Shown one piece after another: positions 1 through 7,439 of a DNA stretch of 64,000 bases. The notes beneath the pieces are model-generated. The model did no database searches. It was given only the letters and a program-made list of their open reading frames with translations, and was not told the origin of the DNA. Numbering within the stretch: the first letter of the stretch is position 1; each line of letters opens with the position of its first letter. The translations under genes were made by a program, and so were the position numbers. The DNA is from Diploptera punctata (lineage: Eukaryota; Arthropoda; Insecta; Blattodea; Blaberidae), in assembly GCA_030220185.1 (NCBI GenBank), contig JASPKZ010000423.1, forward strand, positions 186,001-250,000, read 5' to 3'.

Positions 1-75
1 CCCTGATGAAGGGGAAGAGAAGACCTTACGGTCTTAAATCCATCAGGTAAAATAAATAAATTAAAACACTAAATA
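1..75 (+). repeat. 3' tail of a CR1-like LINE (stem-loop)
   Basis: This is the extreme 3' end of a CR1-A/CR1-X-type LINE whose body lies outside the window. An outer stem CCTGATG/CATCAGG encloses an inner stem AGACC/GGTCT, followed by an A-rich end (AAAATAAATAAA). The same layout with different but still pairing bases occurs at the ends of CR1-A (10500), CR1-A2 (29497) and CR1-X (2620, 36310, 60745). In such elements the 3' end is the template start for target-primed reverse transcription. Confidence 0.7.
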
Positions 76-159
76 ATTATCAGATGGACAGTATGATAGG
101 TGAAGGGATTGAATAATTTTAAAAAGAATAAACTCTTCTATTCCGACTGGTAACTCTAT
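76..159. other. Short AT-rich stretch, nothing recognised
   Basis: I see no coding potential, structure or repeat match here. Confidence 0.4.
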
Positions 160-457
160 AAAATTATCGAATTTGGGTTCATGGCCGATCAGACTTAAGC
201 TCTCGATACATTCTTATTCTGAGCTAACTTTTCAAATCATCCCTTGCATAATTCACTTTACTCAAATCATTGTTAATATTATCTCTCACCTCATTCTTGG
301 CTTACGTAATAGACGATTCTCCTCTGATTTGCCTGCAAGAAGTTCCCATGTCCTTGTTTCATTTCCCATTCGTGCCACATGTCCTGCTTGTTGTAGTCTA
401 CGAGACTTAACTGCTATTATTACATATGGATTCCCATAAAGGTCATGTAGCTCCTTG
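160..457 (-). mobile_element. RTE-D LINE 3' fragment, inverted
   Basis: The reverse complement matches the C-terminal coding end of the full RTE-D at 15664-18929. The order from the left is the reverse of the RTE-D 3' end (conserved stop region), then the GRPRMRWENN region, the RLRWAGH region and the region upstream. It is heavily mutated and has no open frame. At about 458 it meets a plus-strand RTE-D piece, so two copies lie head to head with their 3' ends pointing outwards. Confidence 0.75.
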
Positions 458-489
458 TTATTACGAGTATTTGAGAATAAAGTTCTTGG
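458..489 (+). mobile_element. RTE-D LINE piece upstream of LINE-H insertion
   Basis: A short piece matching the RTE-D segment around 18527-18557. It continues at 876-1132 and 2127-2271, being interrupted first by LINE-H (490-875) and then by Z (1133-2126). Confidence 0.7.
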
Positions 490-875
490 GTTGAAGTTTT
501 ATAAAACGTTGGCAGTTCCTGCATTACTTTATGGGAACGAAACTTGGGTAATGACCAAAAGATTACAAAGTAGAATACAGAGCGCTGAAATGAACTTCCT
601 TAGACGAAACAAGGCTCCACAAGATTGGATTGGATAAAAAATGAAGATATATGAACTGAGTTAAATATATATCCATTGAATGAGAAAATCAGAGAATATA
701 GAGAGAAATGGATTTCACACGTGGAAAGAATGAATGTAACAAGATTACCAAGAGCAGCATTCAACTACAAGCCAAGAGGTTCAAAGAATGTAGGAAGGCC
801 AGTGAAAAGGTGGACAGAACACTGTTAGGCGGAACAGGCAATTTTTGCGTAGCCCGTGAAGTGAAGAAGAAGAAG
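490..875 (+). pseudogene. LINE-H 3' end, reverse transcriptase C-terminal remnant
   Basis: The translation reads LKFYKTLAVPALLYGNETWV, then a leucine/arginine-rich region, with several stops after about 635. The motif LLYGNETW and the following region are typical of the post-RT segment of insect non-LTR retrotransposons. It ends in GAAGAAGAAG. It is inserted in RTE-D, with an imperfect target duplication (AAAGTTCTT / GAAGTACTT) at its edges. A second copy lies at 35395-35725. Non-functional. Confidence 0.75.
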
Positions 876-1132
876 AAGTACTTAGGAAAATGTTTGGACC
901 ACAGAGAGATGAACAGACAGGTGAATGGAGAATACTACTTAACAATGAACTACATGGTCTTTATAGGAAGTCAGATATAATACGAACAGTTAAGTCTCGT
1001 AGACTGCGATGGGCAGGTCATGTTGCGCGTATGGGGAATGAAAGACATGCATGGAAGCTTCTTGCAGGAAAGCCGGAGGGAAAACGCCCAGTTGGTAGAC
1101 CAAGAATGAGGTGGGAGAATAACATTAACTAT
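876..1132 (+). pseudogene. RTE-D LINE C-terminal fragment (5' part)
   Basis: An open stretch encodes the RTE-D C-terminus (RRLRWAGHVARMGNERHAW, then GRPRMRWENNINY). It is cut at the Z insertion and resumes at 2127. The 12 bases 1121-1132 are repeated at 2127-2138 and form the target duplication of Z. Confidence 0.9.
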
Positions 1133-1198
1133 TTTTTTTATTATTGATTTCGTACATCTCAATGATGGATAAATCATACTTGAAGAGAAAAATTATAC

Positions 1199-1271
1199 GC
1201 TCAGACCGGGACTTGAACCCGGGACCCTTGGTTCTCTAGACCAAGTGCTCTACCAACTGAGCTACCTGAGC
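1199..1271 (-). tRNA. tRNA-like gene in Z1, copy 1 (anticodon position AGA)
   Basis: A 73-nt cloverleaf can be drawn: 7-bp acceptor stem (GCTCAGG/TCTGAGC), D arm GCTC/GAGC, anticodon stem TTGGT/ACCAA with loop CTAGAGA, T arm CCGGG/CCCGG with loop TTCAAGT. The pol III box A (TAGCTCAGTTGG) and box B (GGTTCAAGTCC) are intact. The anticodon position reads AGA, which would be Ser, but the long variable arm of tRNA-Ser is missing and there is one extra base before the anticodon stem. A charged functional tRNA is therefore doubtful. Confidence 0.75.
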
Positions 1272-1491
1272 AAGTATCGATCTAAACGCAAATCTCTCTC
1301 TATATACATTGTAATTCCCATCCACCAAATGCTGTGAAGCCATGCTTCCATCTTGCAAATCGCGGCTCCCTTATTAAGAAGACATATTTGGGAATTATAC
1401 ATTACAGCCAGTACGGCTTTTTCCAAGTTTTTATTATTGATTTTGTACATCTCAATGATGGATAAATCATACTTGAAGAGAAAAATTATAC

Positions 1492-1564
1492 GCTCAGACC
1501 GGGACTTGAACCCGGGACCCTTGGTTCTCTAGACCAAGTGCTCTACCAACTGAGCTACCTGAGC
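1492..1564 (-). tRNA. tRNA-like gene in Z1, copy 2
   Basis: An exact-period (293 bp) repeat of the tRNA-like gene at 1199-1271, with the same stems, box A and box B. It is followed on the minus strand by GTATAATTTTTCTC; the T run could serve as a pol III terminator. Confidence 0.75.
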
Positions 1565-1776
1565 AAGGATCGATCTAAACGCAAATCTCTCTCTATATAC
1601 ATTGTAATTCCCATCCACCAAATGCTGTGAAGCCATGCTTCCATCTTGCAAATGGCGGCTCCCTTATTAAGAAGACATATTTGGGAATTATACATTACAG
1701 CCAGTACGGCTTTTTCCAAGTTTTTATTATTGCTTTCGTACATCTCAATGATGGATAAATCATACTTGAAGAGAAA

Positions 1777-1810
1777 CCAAGGGTCCCGGGTTCAAGTCCC
1801 GGTCTGAGCG
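1777..1810 (+). repeat. 3' half of the Z tRNA at the inversion point
   Basis: The segment begins inside the 3' side of the anticodon stem and runs through the T arm and acceptor strand to the base after the tRNA. It sits exactly where the unit orientation changes from minus to plus, so the breakpoint lies inside a tRNA copy. Confidence 0.8.
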
Positions 1811-2029
1811 TATAATTTTTCTCTTCAAGTATGATTTATCCATCATTGAGATGTACGAAATCAATAATAAAAACTTGGAAAAAGCCGTACTGGCTGTAAT
1901 GTATAATTCCCAAATATGTCTTCTTAATAAGGGAGCCGCCATTTGCAAGATGGAAGCATGGCTTCACAGCATTTGGTGGATGGGAATTACAATGTATATA
2001 GAGAGAGATTTGCGTTTAGATCGATACTT

Positions 2030-2102
2030 GCTCAGGTAGCTCAGTTGGTAGAGCACTTGGTCTAGAGAACCAAGGGTCCCGGGTTCAAGTCCCGGTCTGA
2101 GC
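2030..2102 (+). tRNA. tRNA-like gene in Z1, copy 3 (plus strand)
   Basis: The same 73-nt tRNA-like sequence as copies 1 and 2 but on the plus strand, with an intact acceptor stem, box A and box B. It is followed by GTATAATTTTTCTCTTC, a plausible pol III stop. It lies 24 bp from the right-hand target duplication. Confidence 0.75.
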
Positions 2103-2126
2103 GTATAATTTTTCTCTTCAAGTATG

Positions 2127-2271
2127 AACATTAACTATGATTTGAGGGAAGTATATTACAGGAAATGATTGGATAACATTAGCTCAGGATATGGATGTAT
2201 GGAGTGCTTATGTCCGCGCGGCCATGAACCTACGGGTTCGATAGTGCCAGTGAGTAAGTAAATAAGTAAGT
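2127..2271 (+). mobile_element. RTE-D LINE 3' end after the Z insertion
   Basis: Continues the RTE-D C-terminus from 1132 and ends with the family's 3' signature (stop codon region, then GTGAGTAAGTAAATAAGTAAG). Together with 458-489 and 876-1132 it is one 5'-truncated insertion. Confidence 0.9.
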
Positions 2272-2316
2272 AAGCTCCTTGTTTTGTAGTTTACTCCATT
2301 CACCTGTCTGTTCGTG

Positions 2317-2366
<50 letters not shown>

Positions 2367-2447
2367 CCCCTCTCTCTCTCTCTCTTGTCTATTTTTTTTC
2401 CTGAGAACTTTATTCTCAAATACTTGTAATCTTTTCTCCTCCCTTAA
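2272..2447 (-). mobile_element. RTE-D LINE fragment, inverted, left of piggyBac-like MITE
   Basis: The reverse complement matches RTE-D around the EQTGEW segment. It directly abuts the 3' tail of the plus-strand copy. A CTCTCT motif of the element has expanded here into a microsatellite. The copy resumes at 3434, the gap being the MITE insertion at a TTAA. Confidence 0.8.
2314..2386. repeat. (CT)n microsatellite
   Basis: A run of CT with a few T and C interruptions. It appears to have grown from the GAGAGA motif that encodes part of RTE-D on the other strand. Confidence 0.9.
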
Positions 2448-3429
2448 CCCATTCGCTTCAGTTTTAAATTATCGATGCACTTCACCATAAACCGGTTTTA
2501 AGTTATCGTAAATTATATTGTCTATTTTCAGACATTCAAAACAAACAAAATATAACGGTACTTCAGATCACAACAAGGGTGAATGCCTGAATACATTCCT
2601 CTACTATTCATTTTTTAGATTTATTTATTTATTTAGCCTGGTGGAGTTAAGGCCATGTGGCCTTCTCTTCCACTCACCAGGACAAACATATATTACATCA
2701 GAATATAACAATCTCAATTAACTCTAATATTAAATACTAAGTAAAAATTTGATCGAAAAGATATCTAATATATTTCGATCTATAATACAACCAGTTAATG
2801 TTAGTTAAAATTAAGACTAAAACTAATAATAAAATGTATACAAGCAAGTCATATTAAATTGTCCCTGTCTAGTGTATATAAAAAACAAAGGAAAATAATG
2901 AGATATAGAAAACTAATTTTACGATTATACAGTATTTAAAACAAAACAAATAAAAATATTTGTTATTCTTAATATCATTTTATAAATAATTAAATTTATT
3001 AATTGTTAAAAGAATATTATCAGTGAGGTGAATAAGCTAGTTTGTTACTAAATAATTCTTTAGTTTGTTTTTTAAGGATGTTATAGTTTGACAGTCTCTG
3101 ACATAGGGCGGAAGGGAATTCCATGTTTTGGTAAGTGAGACCGTAAAAGATAATGAATAAAATACAGTGTGATGAGGAGGGTTATAAAGGACAATATGCT
3201 GATGGGATCGAGTGTCAAGATTATGTGTGTCGGATAGTCTGATGAAGCGGCGTGATAAATAATTAGGCGATGATGTGTGAAGTAAATGTTAACAAAATAT
3301 TGCCCTGCCAAGGGATGTGCAAAATATTGCAAAATATATAACAGCAGAGTTAGGCGAGTGTGCCTCGTCTTCTAAGTTGAAGGCCATTTAACACCCGGCG
3401 AATCTACCTCGTCTTCTGAGGCGAATGGG
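2448..3429. mobile_element. piggyBac-like MITE with TTAA target duplication
   Basis: The termini are TTAA-CCCATTCGC on the left and GCGAATGGG-TTAA on the right. The flanking RTE-D sequence is continuous across the insertion with a single TTAA, so this is a clean empty-site comparison. CCC ends plus a TTAA duplication are diagnostic of piggyBac-type transposition. The body beyond the ends is unrelated to any coding sequence I recognise. A CR1-X 3' end (about 2617-3345) accounts for most of the internal length, so the original element was only about 250 bp. Confidence 0.8.
2617..3345 (-). mobile_element. CR1-X LINE 3' end nested in the MITE
   Basis: On the minus strand, a reading segment resembling the terminal domain of CR1-like RT proteins (an NMEFPSALCQRL-like stretch where relatives have WNSLP, then KNKLK-like) is followed by an AT-rich 3' UTR and the GGCC stem-loop with CTGGTGAGTGG and an AAATAAATAAA end (2617-2690). 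Near-identical 3' UTR sequence recurs at 36305-36715 and 63527-63785. Confidence 0.75.
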
Positions 3430-3433
3430 TTAA

Positions 3434-3676
3434 AGCAAGTAACCAAGTTTGTCAACCGTATAAACATAACTGTAAGAATACCGTTTTATATATTTTTTAT
3501 TTAACTTTTTTTTCAGAAAAGTTGGGATGATATGAGTTCCTTATTGCATAATAACATGCGTTTCCGGATTTGAGCCTATGTTAAAAAATTTTCTGCATCT
3601 CATTCCTATGTGTAATTATTATTCCTAAGGCAACATTACCTGCCCATCGCAGTCTACGAGACTTAACTATTCAATT
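3434..3676 (-). mobile_element. RTE-D LINE fragment right of the MITE
   Basis: Continues the inverted RTE-D copy from 2443. Recognisable segments include GTTTTATATATTTT, AAAAGTTGGGATGA and the piece around AGTCTACGAGACTTAACT (3650-3667), with an internal deletion at about 3636. Confidence 0.75.
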
Positions 3677-4387
3677 TGTTTTCTCATTTGTCATAAACTA
3701 TGTATTTTCATTACATAATTATTTCTAAGTGATTTTATATTATTAATCCACTAGTCATCAAAATATGAGGTAACTTCATTAAGTAAAATAGTTAAGTTTT
3801 AGAAAAGTACTGCGTTTTGAAAACACATATTAGAGATTAATTCCTCTTCTAACTTGACTATTCTTTGTAACTACTTAAATATGTTCACTATTGCTACTAT
3901 TATAGAAATGATAAGGGTGATCAATTGAATAGTATAAATTGAATAATTATTAAATTTGGTAAAAACCCTAGTCTTATATACTTATTTTATACATATTTAC
4001 TATCAGCCCCAGTTTCTAGGCGTTATTTAATATAATGCGTGTCCTGCTGAAGAATTTACAATAAAGCCATATATCTACGTGCAGGAGCATTTCCTATCCT
4101 AGAGATTTGACAAAACTCTTCTGTAACAATGGAAAGAGAGTCTACGTTCTGCGATATTGGATTCCCATGAAGCCTTTCTGTTTCGTTGTGATGAACACTG
4201 GTCGCTCATTTCATATCAAACAAATAATAGAATCTTCGTTTCCCTTTATCTCTTCTTTCATTCACTCGTTCATTCATTGAAAACAGAGAGCAAGAATGAG
4301 TTTCAGCTTTGAAGAAAGTGGCGGATTTAGGATCTTAGCGAATAGATCATAAGTGCTATTATTACATAACAACTGCTATTTAGTTTT
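3677..4387. other. No recognised feature
   Basis: AT-rich unique-looking sequence. No long open frame, repeat match or structured RNA was seen. Confidence 0.4.
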
Positions 4388-4695
4388 GACCAGCCTCATG
4401 GACTAGTGGTCAGCGTTTCCTGACTACTGTTCATGAGGTCCCGGGTTCAATTCCCGGTCAAACCATAGAAATTTTTCCTGTGGTTGCCCATGGTATGGAA
4501 TTTAGTTTAAGTTTAGGTTAAGAACTCTTCTGACGCTTCATTATCGTTTACCACCCATCATATCATCGAAGTAACGTAACTCCGTCTTCTAGGCGCCTCA
4601 ACTTCAGAAGTGGGTTACAAATTTACACCAATGCCATGGGAGAAAACCAGAAATGTCATAAAAGAAAACCTGGTGGCATTAGACAAAAAAAAAAT
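4388..4695 (+). mobile_element. SINE-E variant with a different tRNA head (head b, tail 1)
   Basis: The head (4388-4470) looks tRNA-derived: a box-A-like GGACTAGTGGTC and a box B GGTTCAATTCC. From about 4510 it carries the same tail as full SINE-E copies (conserved CACCCATCATATCATCG, then GGCGCCTCAAC, then AGAAGTGGGTTACAA), and it ends in an A run. The head is unrelated to the head of the SINE-E copies at 40669 and 48034, so the tail has been joined to two different tRNA promoters. Confidence 0.75.
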
Positions 4696-5039
4696 AGTTT
4701 ATTTCATGATGTTATGTCTCACTTCAGTATTAAACGAATCTTCAAAAGGCCGAAAAATGGAAAATTACAAACAAAAAACCGAAACTTTAGACAATACATT
4801 CAATAAACCTTAGGTTCAACTCTCAAAACTGATGTGACATTTTTTTGGTGCCCAACAAAGATTTCTGGTTAGGTTTAGATTCGGTAGAGATGGATTCTCA
4901 TCTCAGGGGTCGGAAATTGGCACACAGGAGACACTTCATAAAAAAAATGTTTGTTGGAGAAATAATTCGGATTTATTCTAAGTCTTGAGTTCCAATAAGA
5001 TCAAGTTAATTCTGGTGGTATTACGCTTCACCATATATA
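4696..5039. other. No recognised feature
   Basis: AT-rich sequence between two SINEs, with no supported gene. Confidence 0.4.
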
Positions 5040-5326
5040 TATGCTTTGCAGCTTTGCTAGGGAATTGTAGGTGTGGTAGCTTCCCGTTGCTTTCCACACA
5101 GGTGAAGGAAGATGACGATGATGATGATGAAAATGGGGATGATTATGATGATGATTACCATATGATTTCGGTGACCGTTTGGGCCTTAAATTGTCCCTGA
5201 CATTTGTCTTACAGGTGAGGAAAAACCCCGATAAAAACCTCACCCAGAAAACCTGTCCCGACCAGGGATCGAACCTGCGCCCGCTGCGTGACAAAGTAGC
5301 ACGCTACCTCGAGACCACAGCGGTCG
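5040..5326 (-). mobile_element. SINE-E (head a, tail 2), inverted
   Basis: On the minus strand a tRNA-derived head (TGGTCTCGAGGTAGCGTGC, box B GGTTCGATCCC) is followed by the common body (TGAGGTTTTTATCGGGG, GTAAGACAAATGTCAG) and then by tail 2 (GTGTGGAAAGCAACGGGAAG), which differs from the tail 1 used at 40669. A GAT-rich simple repeat lies between body and tail. Confidence 0.8.
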
Positions 5327-5333
5327 ACTATAA

Positions 5334-5627
5334 AAAGTACCCCACTACAGGTCTCGGGAGGCCCTTGGGGTAGTGGGAGGTTAGGGCTCCCACTTTTCTG
5401 GATAATCGGCACTTGATGTCAGCCGGGTTGTCAGCCCTGCATGACTGCCGTCTTTCCCCCAGAGCAAGCGTCTGGTACTCATTTCCGTTAGAGGCCGAGT
5501 CGACCCCAGGGTCATAGTGCCGCCAGAAGGTTTGGGTCAGTTTAAAAATCCTGACCCCACCGGGACTCGAACCCTCGATCTTCCAGCTTGTAGCGCAGTG
5601 CCTTAACAACTACACTATGGCGTGTCC
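5334..5627 (-). mobile_element. SINE-F, tRNA-headed SINE, inverted
   Basis: The minus strand begins with a tRNA-like head (GCCATAGTGTAGTTGTTAAG as box A region, GGGTTCGAGTCCC as box B), followed by a GC-richer body ending near GGCCTCCCGAGACC. No other full copy is seen in this window, so the family assignment rests on the head alone. Confidence 0.65.
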
Positions 5628-5634
5628 CACGGTG

Positions 5635-5635
<1 letters not shown>

Positions 5636-5671
<36 letters not shown>
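5636..5671. repeat. (AT)n microsatellite
   Basis: A perfect AT dinucleotide run. Confidence 0.95.
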
Positions 5672-5676
<5 letters not shown>

Positions 5677-5781
5677 TCAATTCTTCTTATTCACAACGTT
5701 AATTATTTTCATTTTAAGTAAAAAATTAAACTATTTTCAATTATATAATCGGAGAGATTATAAAGTTTTATCTTAAGGCTA

Positions 5782-6062
5782 CTGTCCTCCTCCGACGAGT
5801 TTAGCGCTCAGAGGAATGTCGTGTGGGGATGAATACTGAATGACAACACCAGCCAGGAAGGATGTACAATCATATTGAAAACATTCGTCCTATTTACGAG
5901 AGACACAGTCACGGAAAACCGCAAACTGAAAACTGCATATTTGTGAATGAATAATACTTCCCTTCGACTCGGTTGTAGGAACAAAAGAAACTACCTGCAA
6001 GAGTATTAAACCGAATGGCAATAAACCCTACCTCCCGCGCTAAACTCGCAGGAGGAGGACAG
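5782..6062. mobile_element. MITE with about 27-bp terminal inverted repeats, TA duplication
   Basis: The left end CTGTCCTCCTCC..CGAGTTTAGCGC is matched by the reverse complement of the right end, GCGCTAAACTCG..GGAGGAGGACAG. Each end is bounded by TA (5780-5781 and 6063-6064), consistent with a Tc1/mariner-type target. The 281-bp element holds no coding sequence. Confidence 0.8.
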
Positions 6063-6296
6063 TACATCTTGCTTCCATTCAGAATAAAACGTTGATACAG
6101 GATGCATAGATTTAACATGTTAAAATTAGTTATTATTACGTCTCATGGCATTACTCTTAATTTATGTTGGTTAATCATTCTATTTAATATGGGGTTAAAC
6201 CCGATTGGTCATATAAAAAAGATAAGCGCTTTAATTTCCAATCACAATTTAGTTTACTTTAATTTATGACAGTATAAAAAAATATATAGGCTATAT
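6063..6296. other. No recognised feature
   Basis: AT-rich sequence with no supported feature. Confidence 0.4.
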
Positions 6297-6415
6297 ATGT
6301 GGAAAGCAACGGGAAGCTCCCACACATTTAATTCCCTAGTAAAGATGCAAAACATAGCATGAAAATTCTATGATTGCAGTGAAAGACCTGCTCTCGGGCA
6401 GAATTACTATGGATA
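6297..6415 (+). mobile_element. SINE-E tail 2 fragment
   Basis: Matches the 3' part of the SINEs at 5040 and 11062 (GTGTGGAAAGCAACGGGAAG-type start, end CTCGGGCAGAATTACTATGG). The head is absent, so the copy is 5'-truncated. Confidence 0.8.
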
Positions 6416-6508
6416 ATGGATAATTTTTTTAAAGTTTAATACAAATATTTAGAACTCTGACAACAACGAATTAAAACAATATTTAAAGCATTATCTAGAA
6501 CATTTTTA

Positions 6509-6756
6509 TCATAAGTAATGCCACGAGTGATTTCCAAATTATCTAGAGAATTTGGAAAACGAGAGTGGCATTTGTTAGGACTATTTAACGAATAAAATTA
6601 AGCTGTTTACTCACAAATCATTGTTTAAATTTAGTTATTTTAAAATATTTATATATTTAATGTTAACGGCGATGTTTGAAAACAATTGAGAAACGATTGG
6701 TACGCTTCATTTGCTTCTTTTGTTTGTCACTGCAACCAGATCATATTATTTACTCC
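6509..6756 (+). mobile_element. Hel-B1, 5' half (Helitron-like)
   Basis: The left part of Hel-B, starting TCATAAGTAATGCCACGAGTG right after an A. The following palindrome (TTTCCAAATTATC..GAGAATTTGGAAA) is a shortened form of the hairpin present in B2 and B3. The sequence breaks at 6756 where CR1-A is inserted and resumes at 10579, as shown by alignment to B3 (56867-57566). Confidence 0.75.
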
Positions 6757-6759
6757 TAA

Positions 6760-7071
6760 ATGAACGGTGTCGATCTATCAGTGACAGACATTGACAGAAG
6801 TCACCGTGTTGGTGTTAATAATGCAGAAAGACCGCGGGCTATAATAGTGAAATTTGTTAGTTACCGCAAGCGCAGTGAAGTTTTTCTAAGCAAGAAAAAG
6901 TTGAAAGGAATTGGGGTCACTGTTCGCGAGGACCTAACGAAGTGTCGCTATAGCCTGCTACAATACAGTATACAAACATATACAAAAAATGTATAGACAA
7001 TGGACGGTGCCGTCATAGCCAAAGTAAATGGCGAAAAACGCAAAATTAGATCTTCTACGGATATCAACTAG
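6760..7071 (+). pseudogene. CR1-A ORF1 C-terminal part, one in-frame stop
   Basis: The frame reads DIDRSHRVGVNNAERPRAII, then VKFVSYRKRSEVF, LSKKKLKG and VREDLTK, an arrangement typical of the C-terminal domain of LINE ORF1 RNA-binding proteins (HRxG followed by PR-IIVKF). A TAG at 6994-6996 interrupts the frame, which then continues as TMDGAVIAKVNGEKRKIRSS to a stop at about 7071. ORF1 proteins bind element RNA in the ribonucleoprotein particle. This copy is broken and lacks the N-terminus. Confidence 0.7.
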
Positions 7072-7439
7072 ATAGGACCTGAGTGTAAAATATGTTTACT
7101 TTATTTGTCTTTTCTTTGCTAACAATTATATTGTTAATTTATTTCTAATTTAGGTAAGTTTTAAGTTTATTATTTTTTATTTAGGACAACTTACTTGTTT
7201 TATTTTCATTTTTTAAGTTATTTGTTTAGCTAAATTATTTTAATTTTATTAGAGTTATTACAGTACATAGTTTATTTTTACTTTCTGCTATTGGCAACAT
7301 TGAGCTGACAAATTATGAATTGCTTGCATCCCCTGACTCACTCGCCTTCTCCAATCACCCTCTTATTGTGCAGACAGCTTTTAACACAGGTAGCAACATT
7401 CCTCAATCCCTACCATCCCCTCCAAAAACAACTACCAGT

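Larger units (their letters stand above)
1133..2126. mobile_element. Z1: palindromic tRNA-bearing retroposon (three units)
   Basis: A 994-bp insertion flanked by a perfect 12-bp target duplication (AACATTAACTAT at 1121-1132 and 2127-2138). The left part is two direct units of exactly 293 bp (1143, 1436, third start 1729), each with a tRNA-like gene on the minus strand. The right part is the same unit inverted, with the tRNA on the plus strand; orientation flips at about 1776/1777. Read from the minus strand the insertion ends in an A-rich tail (the T run at 1132-1139), as expected of LINE-mobilised retroposons. The other copy, Z2 at 21125-21791, has the same two termini. No protein is encoded. 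Confidence 0.85.

Noticed and set aside
1262..2039. Repeated 62-codon open frames with MAAPLLRRHIWELYI-like or MYKINNKNLEKAVLAV-like sequence
   Set aside because: They are translations of the Z unit body in both orientations, begin and end arbitrarily and overlap tRNA-like genes; no sign of a real protein.
1199..2102. Functional tRNA-Ser gene cluster
   Set aside because: Anticodon position AGA but no long variable arm and one extra base before the anticodon stem; the copies are parts of a dispersed insertion.
5028..5412. Several overlapping open frames over SINEs
   Set aside because: They lie on tRNA-headed SINEs on both strands and share no protein family.
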